Source: Dehalococcoidia bacterium
Lineage (GTDB): Bacteria; Chloroflexota; Dehalococcoidia; Lucifugimonadales; UBA3495
Length of the DNA stretch: 58,591 bases
Direction of reading: 5' to 3'
Assembly (NCBI GenBank): GCA_021295965.1
Contig: JAGWBI010000012.1
Coordinates: 1 to 58,591 of the forward strand
The position numbers were made by a program, and so were the translations under genes. Every line of letters starts with the position of its first letter. Positions within the stretch are counted from its first letter, which is position 1. Positions 46,602 to 55,022 of the stretch are shown piece after piece. Under the pieces are notes generated by a model. The model worked only from the letters and a program-made list of their open reading frames with translations, did no database searches and had not been told where the DNA came from.

Positions 46602-47299
46602 TACTCCAGAGCCTCGACCTGCTCCGGGACAATCCGGTCTCCTTTATCCTGGTCATCGGCATCGGGTTGCTGGGGTTGGTAATCGGTTTCACCGTCCACG
46701 AGTTCAGCCATGCCCTGACCTCACACATGGAGGGCGACGACACCGCCCGCCGGATGGGGCGGCTAACCTTCAACCCGATTAAGCACATCGACCTGCTTGG
46801 GTTCTTGCTCTTGCTGGTGGTCGGGTTCGGGTGGGCCAAGCCGGTGCAGGTCGATCCGTACAACCTGCGGCACGGACGCCTGGGGATGTCGTGGGTGGCT
46901 CTCGCCGGGCCGTTGTCCAACTTCGTGCTGGCGTTTCTGCTGGGGTTAGTATTCCGCTTCGACCTGCTGCCCGTGGTGACCAGCACGGTGTTCATATCGG
47001 GCATTGCCGAAGTGGTGGGATTTGCCGCATTCCTCGCCATCTTCTTCAACCTGATCCTCGGCATCTTCAACCTGATACCCCTGCCTCCGCTGGACGGCAG
47101 CAAAGTCCTTGGCGGGCTGCTCCCTCGTTCGTTGTATGTACCGTACCTGCAGTTCGAACGCTACGGCTGGATACCCCTCATCGGCCTCATTGGCGTCAAC
47201 CTCGCGTTGAGCTACGCCTTCGGGATCAACTTGCTGGGCCAGATCCTGCTGCCGCCGGCGCTTTTCATGTTCCGGTTGGCCACCGGCCTTCCCTTGTAA
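46598..47299 (+). CDS. Site-2 protease family membrane metalloprotease
   Basis: A 233-residue polytopic membrane protein with the zinc motif HEFSHAL (residues 34-40 region) and the second ligand motif NLIPLPPLDGSKV, hallmarks of the M50 family (FtsH-independent, Rseptype). Start at GTG 46598, overlapping the previous gene by 4 bp. Such proteases cut membrane proteins such as anti-sigma factors; no partner is obvious nearby. Confidence 0.92.
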   Translation: MILQSLDLLRDNPVSFILVIGIGLLGLVIGFTVHEFSHALTSHMEGDDTARRMGRLTFNPIKHIDLLGFLLLLVVGFGWAKPVQVDPYNLRHGRLGMSWVALAGPLSNFVLAFLLGLVFRFDLLPVVTSTVFISGIAEVVGFAAFLAIFFNLILGIFNLIPLPPLDGSKVLGGLLPRSLYVPYLQFERYGWIPLIGLIGVNLALSYAFGINLLGQILLPPALFMFRLATGLPL

Positions 47300-47303
47300 A
47301 ACG

Positions 47304-47331
47304 GTAGGGGCGAATCATCATTCGCCCCTAC
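47304..47331. repeat. Dispersed palindrome, family A copy
   Basis: GTAGGGGCGAATCATCATTC then GCCCCTAC; downstream of the site-2 protease gene. Confidence 0.9.
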
Positions 47332-47356
47332 AAAAACTTGCCGTGCGCGCCGGGAG

Positions 47357-47944
47357 TTACGGCCGCAGCGGTATGGGCCGGTTGGCCTGGTTCTCAGCGA
47401 TCTGGTCGGTGTCCCACAGCTTGGCGAAATTGTACGCCCGTGGGCAGTGGCCGTAAGCTTCCTCGACGTTGATGATAACGCCCTGCAGGTGCTTGGAGTT
47501 GTCGTCCGTCCAGTAGAGTTCCAATTCCACCTTCTGCCGCTCCAACTCCTCCTTGCTCACGATGGTGACGGTGCCGTTGACGCGGACGGTGTCGTTTACG
47601 CCCGGGATCATAAACAGCAGGCCGACATGGGGGTTGGAGTCCATGTTCTGGTAGGACTGGAACAGTCGGTTGCCGGCCACGTCGGGCATCAACAGACGCG
47701 TATTGTCGATCACCTTCACGAAACCCGGCTTGCCGCCCTTGGGCGAGGCGTCGCAGTTCCCCTCCGGATCGGACGAGGCCATCACCACAAAGGGAGCGGC
47801 TTGGATGAATTTTTGCACGAATTCGGACATCTCGCCCTTGACCTTGACCTTGGCCCGTGCGCTCATCTCGCCGAATTCGTCGTTGAACCGGCTCGGCTCC
47901 TGTTCGATGGTGCAGAGGTCGTCGGCGGTGGCGGTGGTAGTCAT
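47357..47944 (-). CDS. Pyridoxamine 5'-phosphate oxidase-like flavoprotein
   Basis: A 195-residue PPOX split-barrel protein (MSMEG_1061-type). FVVMASSDPEGNCDASPKGGKPGFV, RLLMPDVAGNRLFQSYQNM and NPHVGLLFMIPGVNDTVRVNG are the family segments that bind FMN or F420. The ATG at 47944 has GGAGGG ahead; longer frames lack family content. The role is unknown, perhaps a small-molecule reductase. Confidence 0.9.
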   Translation of the reverse strand: MTTTATADDLCTIEQEPSRFNDEFGEMSARAKVKVKGEMSEFVQKFIQAAPFVVMASSDPEGNCDASPKGGKPGFVKVIDNTRLLMPDVAGNRLFQSYQNMDSNPHVGLLFMIPGVNDTVRVNGTVTIVSKEELERQKVELELYWTDDNSKHLQGVIINVEEAYGHCPRAYNFAKLWDTDQIAENQANRPIPLRP

Positions 47945-48147
47945 GGCGAAAACCCTCCCGGCATTTCTCAGTCTTTTGGCACGAAGTGCGCACAGAATAA
48001 CGGATTTGGCCTGGATACGCCACCTCCGACCGCGCTGTTTATAGCCTAATTCAGCACTATGCAAACCTGGATATACGATATTCGTTACCAGTTATCATTT
48101 CACGACATGATACGTTCCCCAAAATCGTCTATTTGTCCGAAAGGCAA

Positions 48148-48177
48148 TTGACATTACTGCAAGTGATAACCTATATT
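48148..48177 (+). promoter_or_regulatory. Promoter of receptor gene 1
   Basis: TTGACA, 18-bp spacer, TATATT. The leader to the ATG at 48255 is about 70 nt and can form a hairpin with arms GACGAA (48186-48191) and TTCGTC (48206-48211), unlike the more compact repeat of the other three. The rest of the 310-bp gap (47945-48254) holds nothing recognised. Confidence 0.75.
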
Positions 48178-48254
48178 CGGCAACGGACGAATTGGATAGA
48201 CAGTTTTCGTCGTAGTCAAAGATGTCGTTTCGATTACCGGAAGGGAGAGACATT

Positions 48255-50150
48255 ATGCTGCAACAAATCGTCACGCTACGCACAGTAGTTTGCGTTCTAC
48301 TCGTTGTGGGTCTGTCGGCAGCGGTGGCCTGCGGAGCGCCGGCGGAACAACAGGCTCCCAGCGCGCCGGCCGCTCCCGAGCAGCAGCAACCCGCCGCCCA
48401 GGCGCAGACGGCTCCGCAGGCGGCGCCTCAACAACCCGCTGCTACGCAAGCGCCAGCGGCCCAGGCGCCGGCCAAACCCACGCTGGCGCAGCCCGCCGGC
48501 ATGACGGACACCAAGGCCGGCGGAGCCGCTCCCACTGCGGTCCCGGAACCGGCGGCCCCCAAAGCCGAAACGGAGGGAACTCCGGTACAGGCCGACCTCC
48601 GGGTCGCCATCACCCCACCATACGCGGAGAACCTGCTGGGCTGGCGCGTGGGCGGCACCAACCAGGGCATCCTGCAACCGATGCAGGAGCAGCTGTTCCA
48701 GCGTCATTACGAAACTTGGGAGGCGCAGGCGATGCTGGCCACCGACTGGTCGGTCTCGCCCGACGGCAAGACGTGGACCATCAAACTGCGCGAAAACGTG
48801 CCTTTCCACGACGGCGCGGATACCTTCGGCGTGTCCGATTTCGTGTTCAGCTGGCAGCTCTGGACACACCCCGAAGCGAAAACCGGCTGGGGCCCCCTGT
48901 GGAACACCATGCTGGGACCGGGTGGCGACAAACACAGCTGGGACGTGGACACCCTGGGCGCGACGAGCACCGTGGAGGAGATCAGCGACAGCGAAATGAT
49001 CTGGCACCTGAACCGTCCGGAACTGTGGGTTCCCTTTTACGCTTCCGACACGGTCACCGATCCGCTGATCTACAGCCTGCAGTACTGGCAGGAAAACGGC
49101 GAAGACGCCTACGCGCAAAACCCAGTGGGCACCGGACCCTGGCGGCACGTCAGTTACCAGCAGGGAGCGAAGTTGGAGTTCGAGCGGGCTTTTGAGGAGC
49201 ATTGGCGGGTCAATCCCGACTTTGAGACGCTGACGTTCTTCTTCGCCGAGGAGGATCTGACCCGGGTGGCGATGCTGCGCGCCGGCGAGGCCGACATCGC
49301 GGAGATCCCCCGCGAACTGCAGGGCGAGATCATCAACGCCGGATATGCCATCACGCAGAGCACGCTGCCGGCCTTCATGGTCTGGATCGCCATTGGCGGG
49401 CAGTACCTGGAAGACGCGCGAGACCCCAATGACCCCAACACCAACATCCTGGTCCGCAAGGCCATGAACCATGCCATTGACCGGAACGCCATCAACGAAG
49501 CCTTCTTCGACAACAAGATGGAGTTGATGGCAAACACCGGTTGGCATCCCACGGATCCGACCTATGATCCGTCCTGGGCGCTACCGGAATACGATCCCGA
49601 CATGGCCCGGCAATTGCTGGCGGAAGCGGGATACGCAGAGGGCAACGGCCCCAAAATCGAGTTCATGGCCGGCAAGCTGGTTGGCGTGCCGGAGTTGACC
49701 GAGATCTCCGTGCCGATCATCTCCTGGTTGGAGGAGGTGGGCTTCCAGGTTGACGCCCAGATCGGCGAATTCCAGCCCATCCGCACACGTTACAAGGCCC
49801 GGGAGATGAACGGCGTCCTCTGGACCCACCGCACCGGCTTCTGGCCCGCCGGCCGGAATATGCGGGCGTATTTCGTCAGCCCCGCGCTGGATGGCGGCGT
49901 GTTCATGCTGGAGGACCCAGTGACTGAGGCACTGTTCGATCAGTGGCAAAACAGCGTGGACGAGACGGAGCGTTTGGATCTGATGCGGCAGGCCGGGCAG
50001 TATATGTACGAACAGTCGGCCACGATGCCCCTGGGATTCTTGTTCGCGGAGTTCGGCATCAATCCCGAAGTTATCGCCGGGTACTCAGTCAACAACAGCT
50101 ACTTCGGTGGCATGAAGGGCCACGAGTACACCCAGGTGGTGCGCAAGTAG
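48255..50150 (+). CDS. Opp/Dpp-type ABC substrate-binding lipoprotein 1
   Basis: A 631-residue lipoprotein (lipobox VACGAP) with an Ala/Pro/Gln-rich linker, then a large SBP_bac_5 domain for peptides, nickel or other oligomeric ligands. The core is very similar to the three downstream paralogues: ADLRVAITPPYAENLLGWRV, FFFAEEDLTRVAMLRAGEAD, NTGWHPTDPTYDP and a conserved end YFGGMKGHEYTQVVRK. GGGAGAGA precedes the ATG. First of four in tandem feeding the permeases at 57 kb. Ligand unknown. Confidence 0.95.
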   Translation: MLQQIVTLRTVVCVLLVVGLSAAVACGAPAEQQAPSAPAAPEQQQPAAQAQTAPQAAPQQPAATQAPAAQAPAKPTLAQPAGMTDTKAGGAAPTAVPEPAAPKAETEGTPVQADLRVAITPPYAENLLGWRVGGTNQGILQPMQEQLFQRHYETWEAQAMLATDWSVSPDGKTWTIKLRENVPFHDGADTFGVSDFVFSWQLWTHPEAKTGWGPLWNTMLGPGGDKHSWDVDTLGATSTVEEISDSEMIWHLNRPELWVPFYASDTVTDPLIYSLQYWQENGEDAYAQNPVGTGPWRHVSYQQGAKLEFERAFEEHWRVNPDFETLTFFFAEEDLTRVAMLRAGEADIAEIPRELQGEIINAGYAITQSTLPAFMVWIAIGGQYLEDARDPNDPNTNILVRKAMNHAIDRNAINEAFFDNKMELMANTGWHPTDPTYDPSWALPEYDPDMARQLLAEAGYAEGNGPKIEFMAGKLVGVPELTEISVPIISWLEEVGFQVDAQIGEFQPIRTRYKAREMNGVLWTHRTGFWPAGRNMRAYFVSPALDGGVFMLEDPVTEALFDQWQNSVDETERLDLMRQAGQYMYEQSATMPLGFLFAEFGINPEVIAGYSVNNSYFGGMKGHEYTQVVRK

Positions 50151-50208
50151 CCGATGGCGGCTCGGCGGACGAAACGCCGACCAACAGAGGCCATCATCCA
50201 CTGGTGAA

Positions 50209-50244
50209 ACGGTGGCGCGGCGAGAAATCGTAACGCGCCACCGT
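50209..50244 (+). terminator. Hairpin after receptor gene 1
   Basis: ACGGTGGCGCG / CGCGCCACCGT, an 11-bp stem with a 14-nt loop, about 60 bp after the stop; no strong T tract, so a weak or attenuating terminator. Confidence 0.5.
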
Positions 50245-50385
50245 AAACGTTATATGTTGCGTATTTCGCAAGGTGCTAGCCGCTGGTAGTACCATATGGG
50301 CACAGACAAGCCGCCAGTCCAGGCTCATATGGTAATCGTAATAGTCGGTTTCCGCTGTTATTACCAGATATAATAAGCAAACCGG

Positions 50386-50414
50386 TTGACAATAGAATGC
50401 ATATTAAGTACATT
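50386..50414 (+). promoter_or_regulatory. Promoter of receptor gene 2
   Basis: TTGACA (50386-50391), 17-bp spacer, TACATT (50409-50414). The ATG is 88 bp beyond. The surrounding gap (50151-50501) also has the hairpin at 50209 and the inverted repeat at 50428. Confidence 0.8.
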
Positions 50415-50427
50415 CCGCCGCAGGCAC

Positions 50428-50446
50428 CAAACAACGGCGTTGTTTG
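50428..50446 (+). promoter_or_regulatory. Conserved inverted repeat at receptor gene 2 leader
   Basis: CAAACAAC-GGC-GTTGTTTG, perfect 8-bp arms. It starts exactly 42 bp after the -35 box, the same distance as in the leaders of genes 3 and 4, and is followed by ATGAAATCG. Confidence 0.75.
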
Positions 50447-50501
50447 ATGAAATCGTCATACGCAACGGCATCGGCTACCGCCCGCGCGGAGGTGAAATAG
50501 G

Positions 50502-52415
50502 ATGTTCAAAGCCATTTCGATACGCACCGTGATATTTGGCGCGCTGTCCCTTGCTTTGGCGACGGCGTTGGCCTGCGGAGCTCCGGCGGAACAGCAGCCT
50601 GCGGCTCCCGCCGCTCCGGCAGCCAGCCAGCAACAGCAGCCCGCAGCACCGCAGCCGGCAGCGCAATCGCAAACCGGCCAGCAACAGGCGGCACAGTCGG
50701 CATCACCCCAGTCGCAACCCGCGCCGGCGCAAGAGGCAAAACCGACGCTGGCGCTGCCCAGCGGCATGTCGGACGCCCAGGCCGGCGGGGCAGCCCCCAC
50801 GGCGGTTCCTGCCGCAGCGCCGAAACCCCAGGAGACGGTGGGTGAGCCGGTACAGGCCGACCTGCGCGTGGCTATCACGCCGCCCTACGCAGAGAACCTG
50901 CTGGGTTGGCGCGTGGGCGGCACCAACCAGGGCATCCTGCAACCGATGCAGGAGCACCTGTTCCAGCGCGATTTCCAGGACTGGTCCGCCCAGCCAATGC
51001 TCGCGACCAGCTGGTCGGTTTCTGCCGACGGCAAGACGTGGAACATCAAGCTGCGCGAGGACGTTCCTTTCCACCACGGCGAGGACACCTTCGGCGTTTC
51101 CGACTTCGTGTTCAGCTTCCAGTTGTGGTCGCACCCCGAGAGCAAGGCCGGGTTCGGGCCTTTGTGGAACACCCTGTTAGGCCCGGGTGGCGACAAGATG
51201 AGTTGGGAGGTTGACGAACTGGGCACTACCGCCGCGGTGGAAGAGGTCAGCGACAGCGAAATGGTCTGGCGCATGAACCGACCTGAGCTGTGGATCCCGT
51301 TCTACGCCTCGGACACCACCACCGATCCGCTGATCTACAGCCTGGACTACTGGCAGAAGAACGGCGAAGCCATGTACGCCGAGAGCCCCGTAGGGACCGG
51401 CCCGTGGCGGCACGTCAGCTACCAGCAAGGCGCGAAGCTGGAATACGAGCGCGCGTTTGAAGAGCATTGGCGCATCAACCCCGACTTTGACACGCTGACG
51501 TTCTTCTTCGCCGAGGAAGACCTGACACGGGTGGCAATGCTCCGCGCCGGCGAGGCCGACATCGCGGAGATCCCCCGTGAGCTCCAGGGCGAGATCATCG
51601 ACGCCGGCTACGCCATCACCCAGAGCACTCTCCCTGCCTTCATGGTCTGGATCGGCATCGGCGGCCAGTACCTGGAAGACCGGGTTGATCCCAACGACCC
51701 CAACACCAACGTGCTGGTACGTAGGGCGATGAACCACGCCATCGACCGGGACGCCATCAACGAAGCCTTCTTTGACAACAAGATGGAGATGATGGCCAAT
51801 ACAGGTTGGCATCCCACGGACCCGTCCTTTGACCCGGCCTGGCAGATACCGGAATACAACCCCGACCTGGCCAGGGAACTGCTGGCCGAGGCCGGTTATG
51901 CCGAGGGAGACGGTCCCAAGGTCGAGTTCATGGCCGGCAAATTGGTCGGCGTGCCGGAGTTGACCGAGATCGCCGTGCCGATCATATCCTGGCTGGAAGA
52001 AGTGGGGTTCCGGGTGGACGCGCAGATCGGCGAGTTCCAGCCGATACGCACACGGTTCGTGGCTCGCGAGATGAACGGCGTGCTGTGGACGCACCGCACC
52101 GGGTTCTGGCCTGCCGGCCGCAATATGCGGGTGTATTTCGTCAGCCCCTCTCTGGACGGCGCGGTGTATATGTTCGAGGACCCGTACACGGAAGACCTGT
52201 TCAGCCGGTGGCAGAGCAGCGTGGACGATGAGGAACGCCTGAACCTGATGAAGGAAGCCGGCCAGTTCATGTACGACAAGAGCGCCACCATGCCGCTGGG
52301 GTTCCTGTTCGCCGAGTTCGGCATCAACCCCGAGGTGATCGCCGAGTACTCGGTGAACAACAGCTACTTCGGCGGAATGAAGGGCCACGAATACACCAGG
52401 GTGGTCCGAAAGTAA
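50502..52415 (+). CDS. Opp/Dpp-type ABC substrate-binding lipoprotein 2
   Basis: A 637-residue paralogue (lipobox ALACGAP), linker SQQQQPAAPQPAAQSQ..., then the same SBP_bac_5 core (ADLRVAITPPYAENLLGWRV; FFFAEEDLTRVAMLRAGEAD; NTGWHPTDPSFDP) and end YFGGMKGHEYTRVVRK. Differences from copy 1 cluster in the linker and in some middle loops such as around KAGFGPLWN. Its own promoter and leader repeat lie upstream and a terminator follows. Ligand unknown, probably related to that of copies 1, 3 and 4. Confidence 0.95.
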   Translation: MFKAISIRTVIFGALSLALATALACGAPAEQQPAAPAAPAASQQQQPAAPQPAAQSQTGQQQAAQSASPQSQPAPAQEAKPTLALPSGMSDAQAGGAAPTAVPAAAPKPQETVGEPVQADLRVAITPPYAENLLGWRVGGTNQGILQPMQEHLFQRDFQDWSAQPMLATSWSVSADGKTWNIKLREDVPFHHGEDTFGVSDFVFSFQLWSHPESKAGFGPLWNTLLGPGGDKMSWEVDELGTTAAVEEVSDSEMVWRMNRPELWIPFYASDTTTDPLIYSLDYWQKNGEAMYAESPVGTGPWRHVSYQQGAKLEYERAFEEHWRINPDFDTLTFFFAEEDLTRVAMLRAGEADIAEIPRELQGEIIDAGYAITQSTLPAFMVWIGIGGQYLEDRVDPNDPNTNVLVRRAMNHAIDRDAINEAFFDNKMEMMANTGWHPTDPSFDPAWQIPEYNPDLARELLAEAGYAEGDGPKVEFMAGKLVGVPELTEIAVPIISWLEEVGFRVDAQIGEFQPIRTRFVAREMNGVLWTHRTGFWPAGRNMRVYFVSPSLDGAVYMFEDPYTEDLFSRWQSSVDDEERLNLMKEAGQFMYDKSATMPLGFLFAEFGINPEVIAEYSVNNSYFGGMKGHEYTRVVRK

Positions 52416-52475
52416 GCAACCGATCCGCCCGCAACATAACAGGTGGGGAAGTTTACGACCGGATAGCCAGGGTAC

Positions 52476-52525
52476 GATTGCGGCGATACGGAACATGATC
52501 ATATCGCCGCAATCAGTAAATTTTT
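52476..52525 (+). terminator. Intrinsic terminator after receptor gene 2
   Basis: GATTGCGGCGATA / TATCGCCGCAATC, a perfect 13-bp stem with a 13-nt loop, followed by AGTAAATTTTT. Confidence 0.85.
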
Positions 52526-52652
52526 CGCTGTTTATAACGGTACGTGAAATTCAGTGCTGCATTATCGACGATAAGTGGTAGTGTTTGGTATATTTAGTGG
52601 ACCACATTCGTTTATGTTTTATTCATTTTCAAAACGATTCCGGTTATTCCCG

Positions 52653-52681
52653 TTGACATCAACATGGCTTTTGAATAGATT
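52653..52681 (+). promoter_or_regulatory. Promoter of receptor gene 3
   Basis: TTGACA, 17-bp spacer, TAGATT. The 19 bases after the -35 start (TTGACATCAACATGGCTTT) are identical in the gene 4 promoter. The rest of the gap (52416-52771) is A/T-rich with the terminator at 52476. Confidence 0.8.
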
Positions 52682-52694
52682 CCTGCGCGTGAAT

Positions 52695-52714
52695 TGGACG
52701 ACATACGTCGTTCG
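52695..52714 (+). promoter_or_regulatory. Conserved inverted repeat at receptor gene 3 leader
   Basis: TGGACGAC-ATAC-GTCGTTCG, 8-bp arms with two G-T pairs, starting 42 bp after the -35 box, followed by ACAAATGCG. Confidence 0.7.
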
Positions 52715-52771
52715 ACAAATGCGTCGCGCCTGAAGCCAAATGTATTTAGAGAGGCGCGGAAAGGAGACAGA

Positions 52772-54673
52772 ATGTCAAGAGCCATCTGGATAAGAACGAC
52801 GATTTTCGCTGCGCTGTCTCTCGCACTGACGGCGGCGCTGGCCTGCGGCGCTCCGGCGGAGCAGCAACCGGCGGCGCCCGCCGCCCCGGCGGCGAACCAG
52901 CAACAGCAACAAGCGGCCCAATCGCAGCCGGCCCAGCAGCCGGCGGCGCAACAGACCGGTACCGAACAACAGCAACAGCCGGCGGCCCAACAGGAAGCGA
53001 AGCCCACGCTGGCGCTTCCCAGCGGCATGGCGGACACTCGGGCCGGCGGAGCCGCTCCCACCGCCGCTCCGACGGCCGCGCCGGTTCCTGAGGCAACTGC
53101 GGGCCAGCCGGTGCAGGCCGACCTGCGCGTGGCCATCACCCCACCCTACGCCGAGAACCTGCTCGGTTGGCGCGTGGGTGGTACCAACCAGGGAATGCTG
53201 CAGCCGATGCAGGAGCAACTGTTCCAGCGTGACTACGTGACCTGGGAAGCCAAGGGGATGCTCGTCACCGAATGGGAAGTGTCGAAAGACGGCAAGGAAT
53301 GGCACTTCCAGCTGCGCGAGGGCGTGCCTTTCCACCACGGCGATGACACCTTCGGCGTTTCCGACTTCGTGTTCAGTTTCCAGCTCTGGTCGCACCCCGA
53401 GGGCAAAGGAGCGACCGACTGGTTCCACGAACTGCTGGGACCCGAGGGCGAAAAGCGCAGTTTCGAGGTTGACACCCTGGGTATCACGGCAGCCGTGGAG
53501 GAAGTGTCCGACAGTGAGATGATCTGGCACGCCAATCGTCCCGAGCTGTGGGTGCCTTTCTGGTTCTCGGATGCGACGACTGACCCGCTGATCTACAGCC
53601 TGGACTACTGGGAGACCAACGGCGAGGCAGTGTACGCCGAAAGTCCGGTGGGCACCGGCCCCTGGCAGCACGTCAGCTACCAGCAGGGCGCGAAGCTGGA
53701 ATACGAGCGCGTCCCCTACGAACACTGGCGCATCACGCCTGACTTTGAGACGCTGACCTTCTTCTTCGCCGAGGAGGACCTGACGCGAGTCGCCATGCTC
53801 CGCGCCGGCGAAGCCGACATCGCGGAGATCCCCCGCGAGTTGCAGGGCGAGGTCGTTGACGCCGGGTACGCCATCACCCAGAGCACGCTGCCAGCCTTCA
53901 TGGTCTGGGTAGGCATCGGCGGTCAGTACCTGGAGGACAAGCGCAACGCAGACGACCCCACCACCAACGTGCTGGTGCGCCGGGCGATGAACCACGCCAT
54001 CGACCGCCACGCCATCAACGAAGCCTTCTTCGACAACAAGATGGAACTGATGGCCAACACCGGCTGGCATCCGACGGATCCGGCCTACGACCCGGCCTGG
54101 GAGATTCCCGAATACAACCCGGATCTGTCTCGTCAGCTACTTGCTGAGGCCGGTTACGCCGAAGGCGCCGGGCCGAGCATCGAATTCATGTCCGGCAAGC
54201 TGGTGGGCGTACCGGAGCTCACCGAAATCGCGGTGCCGATCATTTCCTGGCTGGAGGAAGTCGGTTTCGAGGTTGACGCTCAGATCGGCGAGTTCCAACC
54301 CATCCGCACCCGCTACAAGGCTCGCGAGATGAACAGCACATTGTGGACGCACCGTACCGGCTTCTGGCCGTCGGGACGCAATGTGCGAGTGTATTTCGTC
54401 AGTCCCAATCAGCAGGGATCGGTGTTCATGTTCGAGGATCCCTACGTGGAGGAACAGTACGACACGTGGAAGAAGAGCGTGAACGCTGAGGAACGCGAAC
54501 AGATCATGCAGGAGGTGGGCCAGTTCATGTACGAGCAGAACGCAACCATGCCTCTCGGGTTCCTGTTCGCGGAATTCGGCATCAACCCCGAGGTCATTGC
54601 CGGGTACTCGGTGAACAACAGCTACTTCGGTGGGATGAAAGGGCACGAGTACACCAGGGTGGTCCGCCAGTAA
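52772..54673 (+). CDS. Opp/Dpp-type ABC substrate-binding lipoprotein 3
   Basis: A 633-residue paralogue (lipobox ALACGAP, Gln-rich linker NQQQQQAAQSQ). The SBP core is shared but this copy has more substitutions than the others: WFHELLGPEGEKRSFEVDTLG for the usual LWNTLLGPGGD, WFSDATTDP for YASDTTTDP, a YEHWRITPDFETL segment and RNVRVYFVSPNQQG. So it may bind a different ligand. AAGGAGACAGA precedes the ATG. It is third of the four. Confidence 0.95.
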   Translation: MSRAIWIRTTIFAALSLALTAALACGAPAEQQPAAPAAPAANQQQQQAAQSQPAQQPAAQQTGTEQQQQPAAQQEAKPTLALPSGMADTRAGGAAPTAAPTAAPVPEATAGQPVQADLRVAITPPYAENLLGWRVGGTNQGMLQPMQEQLFQRDYVTWEAKGMLVTEWEVSKDGKEWHFQLREGVPFHHGDDTFGVSDFVFSFQLWSHPEGKGATDWFHELLGPEGEKRSFEVDTLGITAAVEEVSDSEMIWHANRPELWVPFWFSDATTDPLIYSLDYWETNGEAVYAESPVGTGPWQHVSYQQGAKLEYERVPYEHWRITPDFETLTFFFAEEDLTRVAMLRAGEADIAEIPRELQGEVVDAGYAITQSTLPAFMVWVGIGGQYLEDKRNADDPTTNVLVRRAMNHAIDRHAINEAFFDNKMELMANTGWHPTDPAYDPAWEIPEYNPDLSRQLLAEAGYAEGAGPSIEFMSGKLVGVPELTEIAVPIISWLEEVGFEVDAQIGEFQPIRTRYKAREMNSTLWTHRTGFWPSGRNVRVYFVSPNQQGSVFMFEDPYVEEQYDTWKKSVNAEEREQIMQEVGQFMYEQNATMPLGFLFAEFGINPEVIAGYSVNNSYFGGMKGHEYTRVVRQ

Positions 54674-54729
54674 GCCGCCTACGGGTCGGCAACGACCGGC
54701 GGTATTCGTCATCTCGAAAGCAAACCCGT

Positions 54730-54763
54730 TTGCGGTGATGCGAAAGACCTTGCATCACCGCAA
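54730..54763 (+). terminator. Hairpin after receptor gene 3
   Basis: TTGCGGTGATGC / GCATCACCGCAA, a perfect 12-bp stem with a 10-nt loop, then TCAGCAAGTTT. It is visibly related to the terminator after gene 2. Confidence 0.7.
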
Positions 54764-54903
54764 TCAGCAAGTTTAATGCCAATAATAACGGCACCCAAGA
54801 CCTGACAGGGATTTTTTGACGATAAACGATAACATATTCGATACATTATAGGTGCTATTCGTTTATCATTTGTCACAATATCTTACTTTTACGGCGAGTA
54901 CAG

Positions 54904-54932
54904 TTGACATCAACATGGCTTTTGCGTACATT
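54904..54932 (+). promoter_or_regulatory. Promoter of receptor gene 4
   Basis: TTGACA, 17-bp spacer, TACATT; shares TTGACATCAACATGGCTTTT with the gene 3 promoter. The gap (54674-55022) contains the hairpin at 54730 and the inverted repeat at 54946. Confidence 0.8.
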
Positions 54933-54945
54933 CTCCCGCACAAAT

Positions 54946-54965
54946 CGAACGGCAAATGTCGTTTG
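54946..54965 (+). promoter_or_regulatory. Conserved inverted repeat at receptor gene 4 leader
   Basis: CGAACGGC-AAAT-GTCGTTTG, 8-bp arms with two G-T pairs, starting 42 bp after the -35 box, followed by ACAAATGCA. Confidence 0.7.
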
Positions 54966-55022
54966 ACAAATGCATCATGCCCAATTTTATCGGCAGATAC
55001 GATGGGGCGAAGAGGAGACAGA

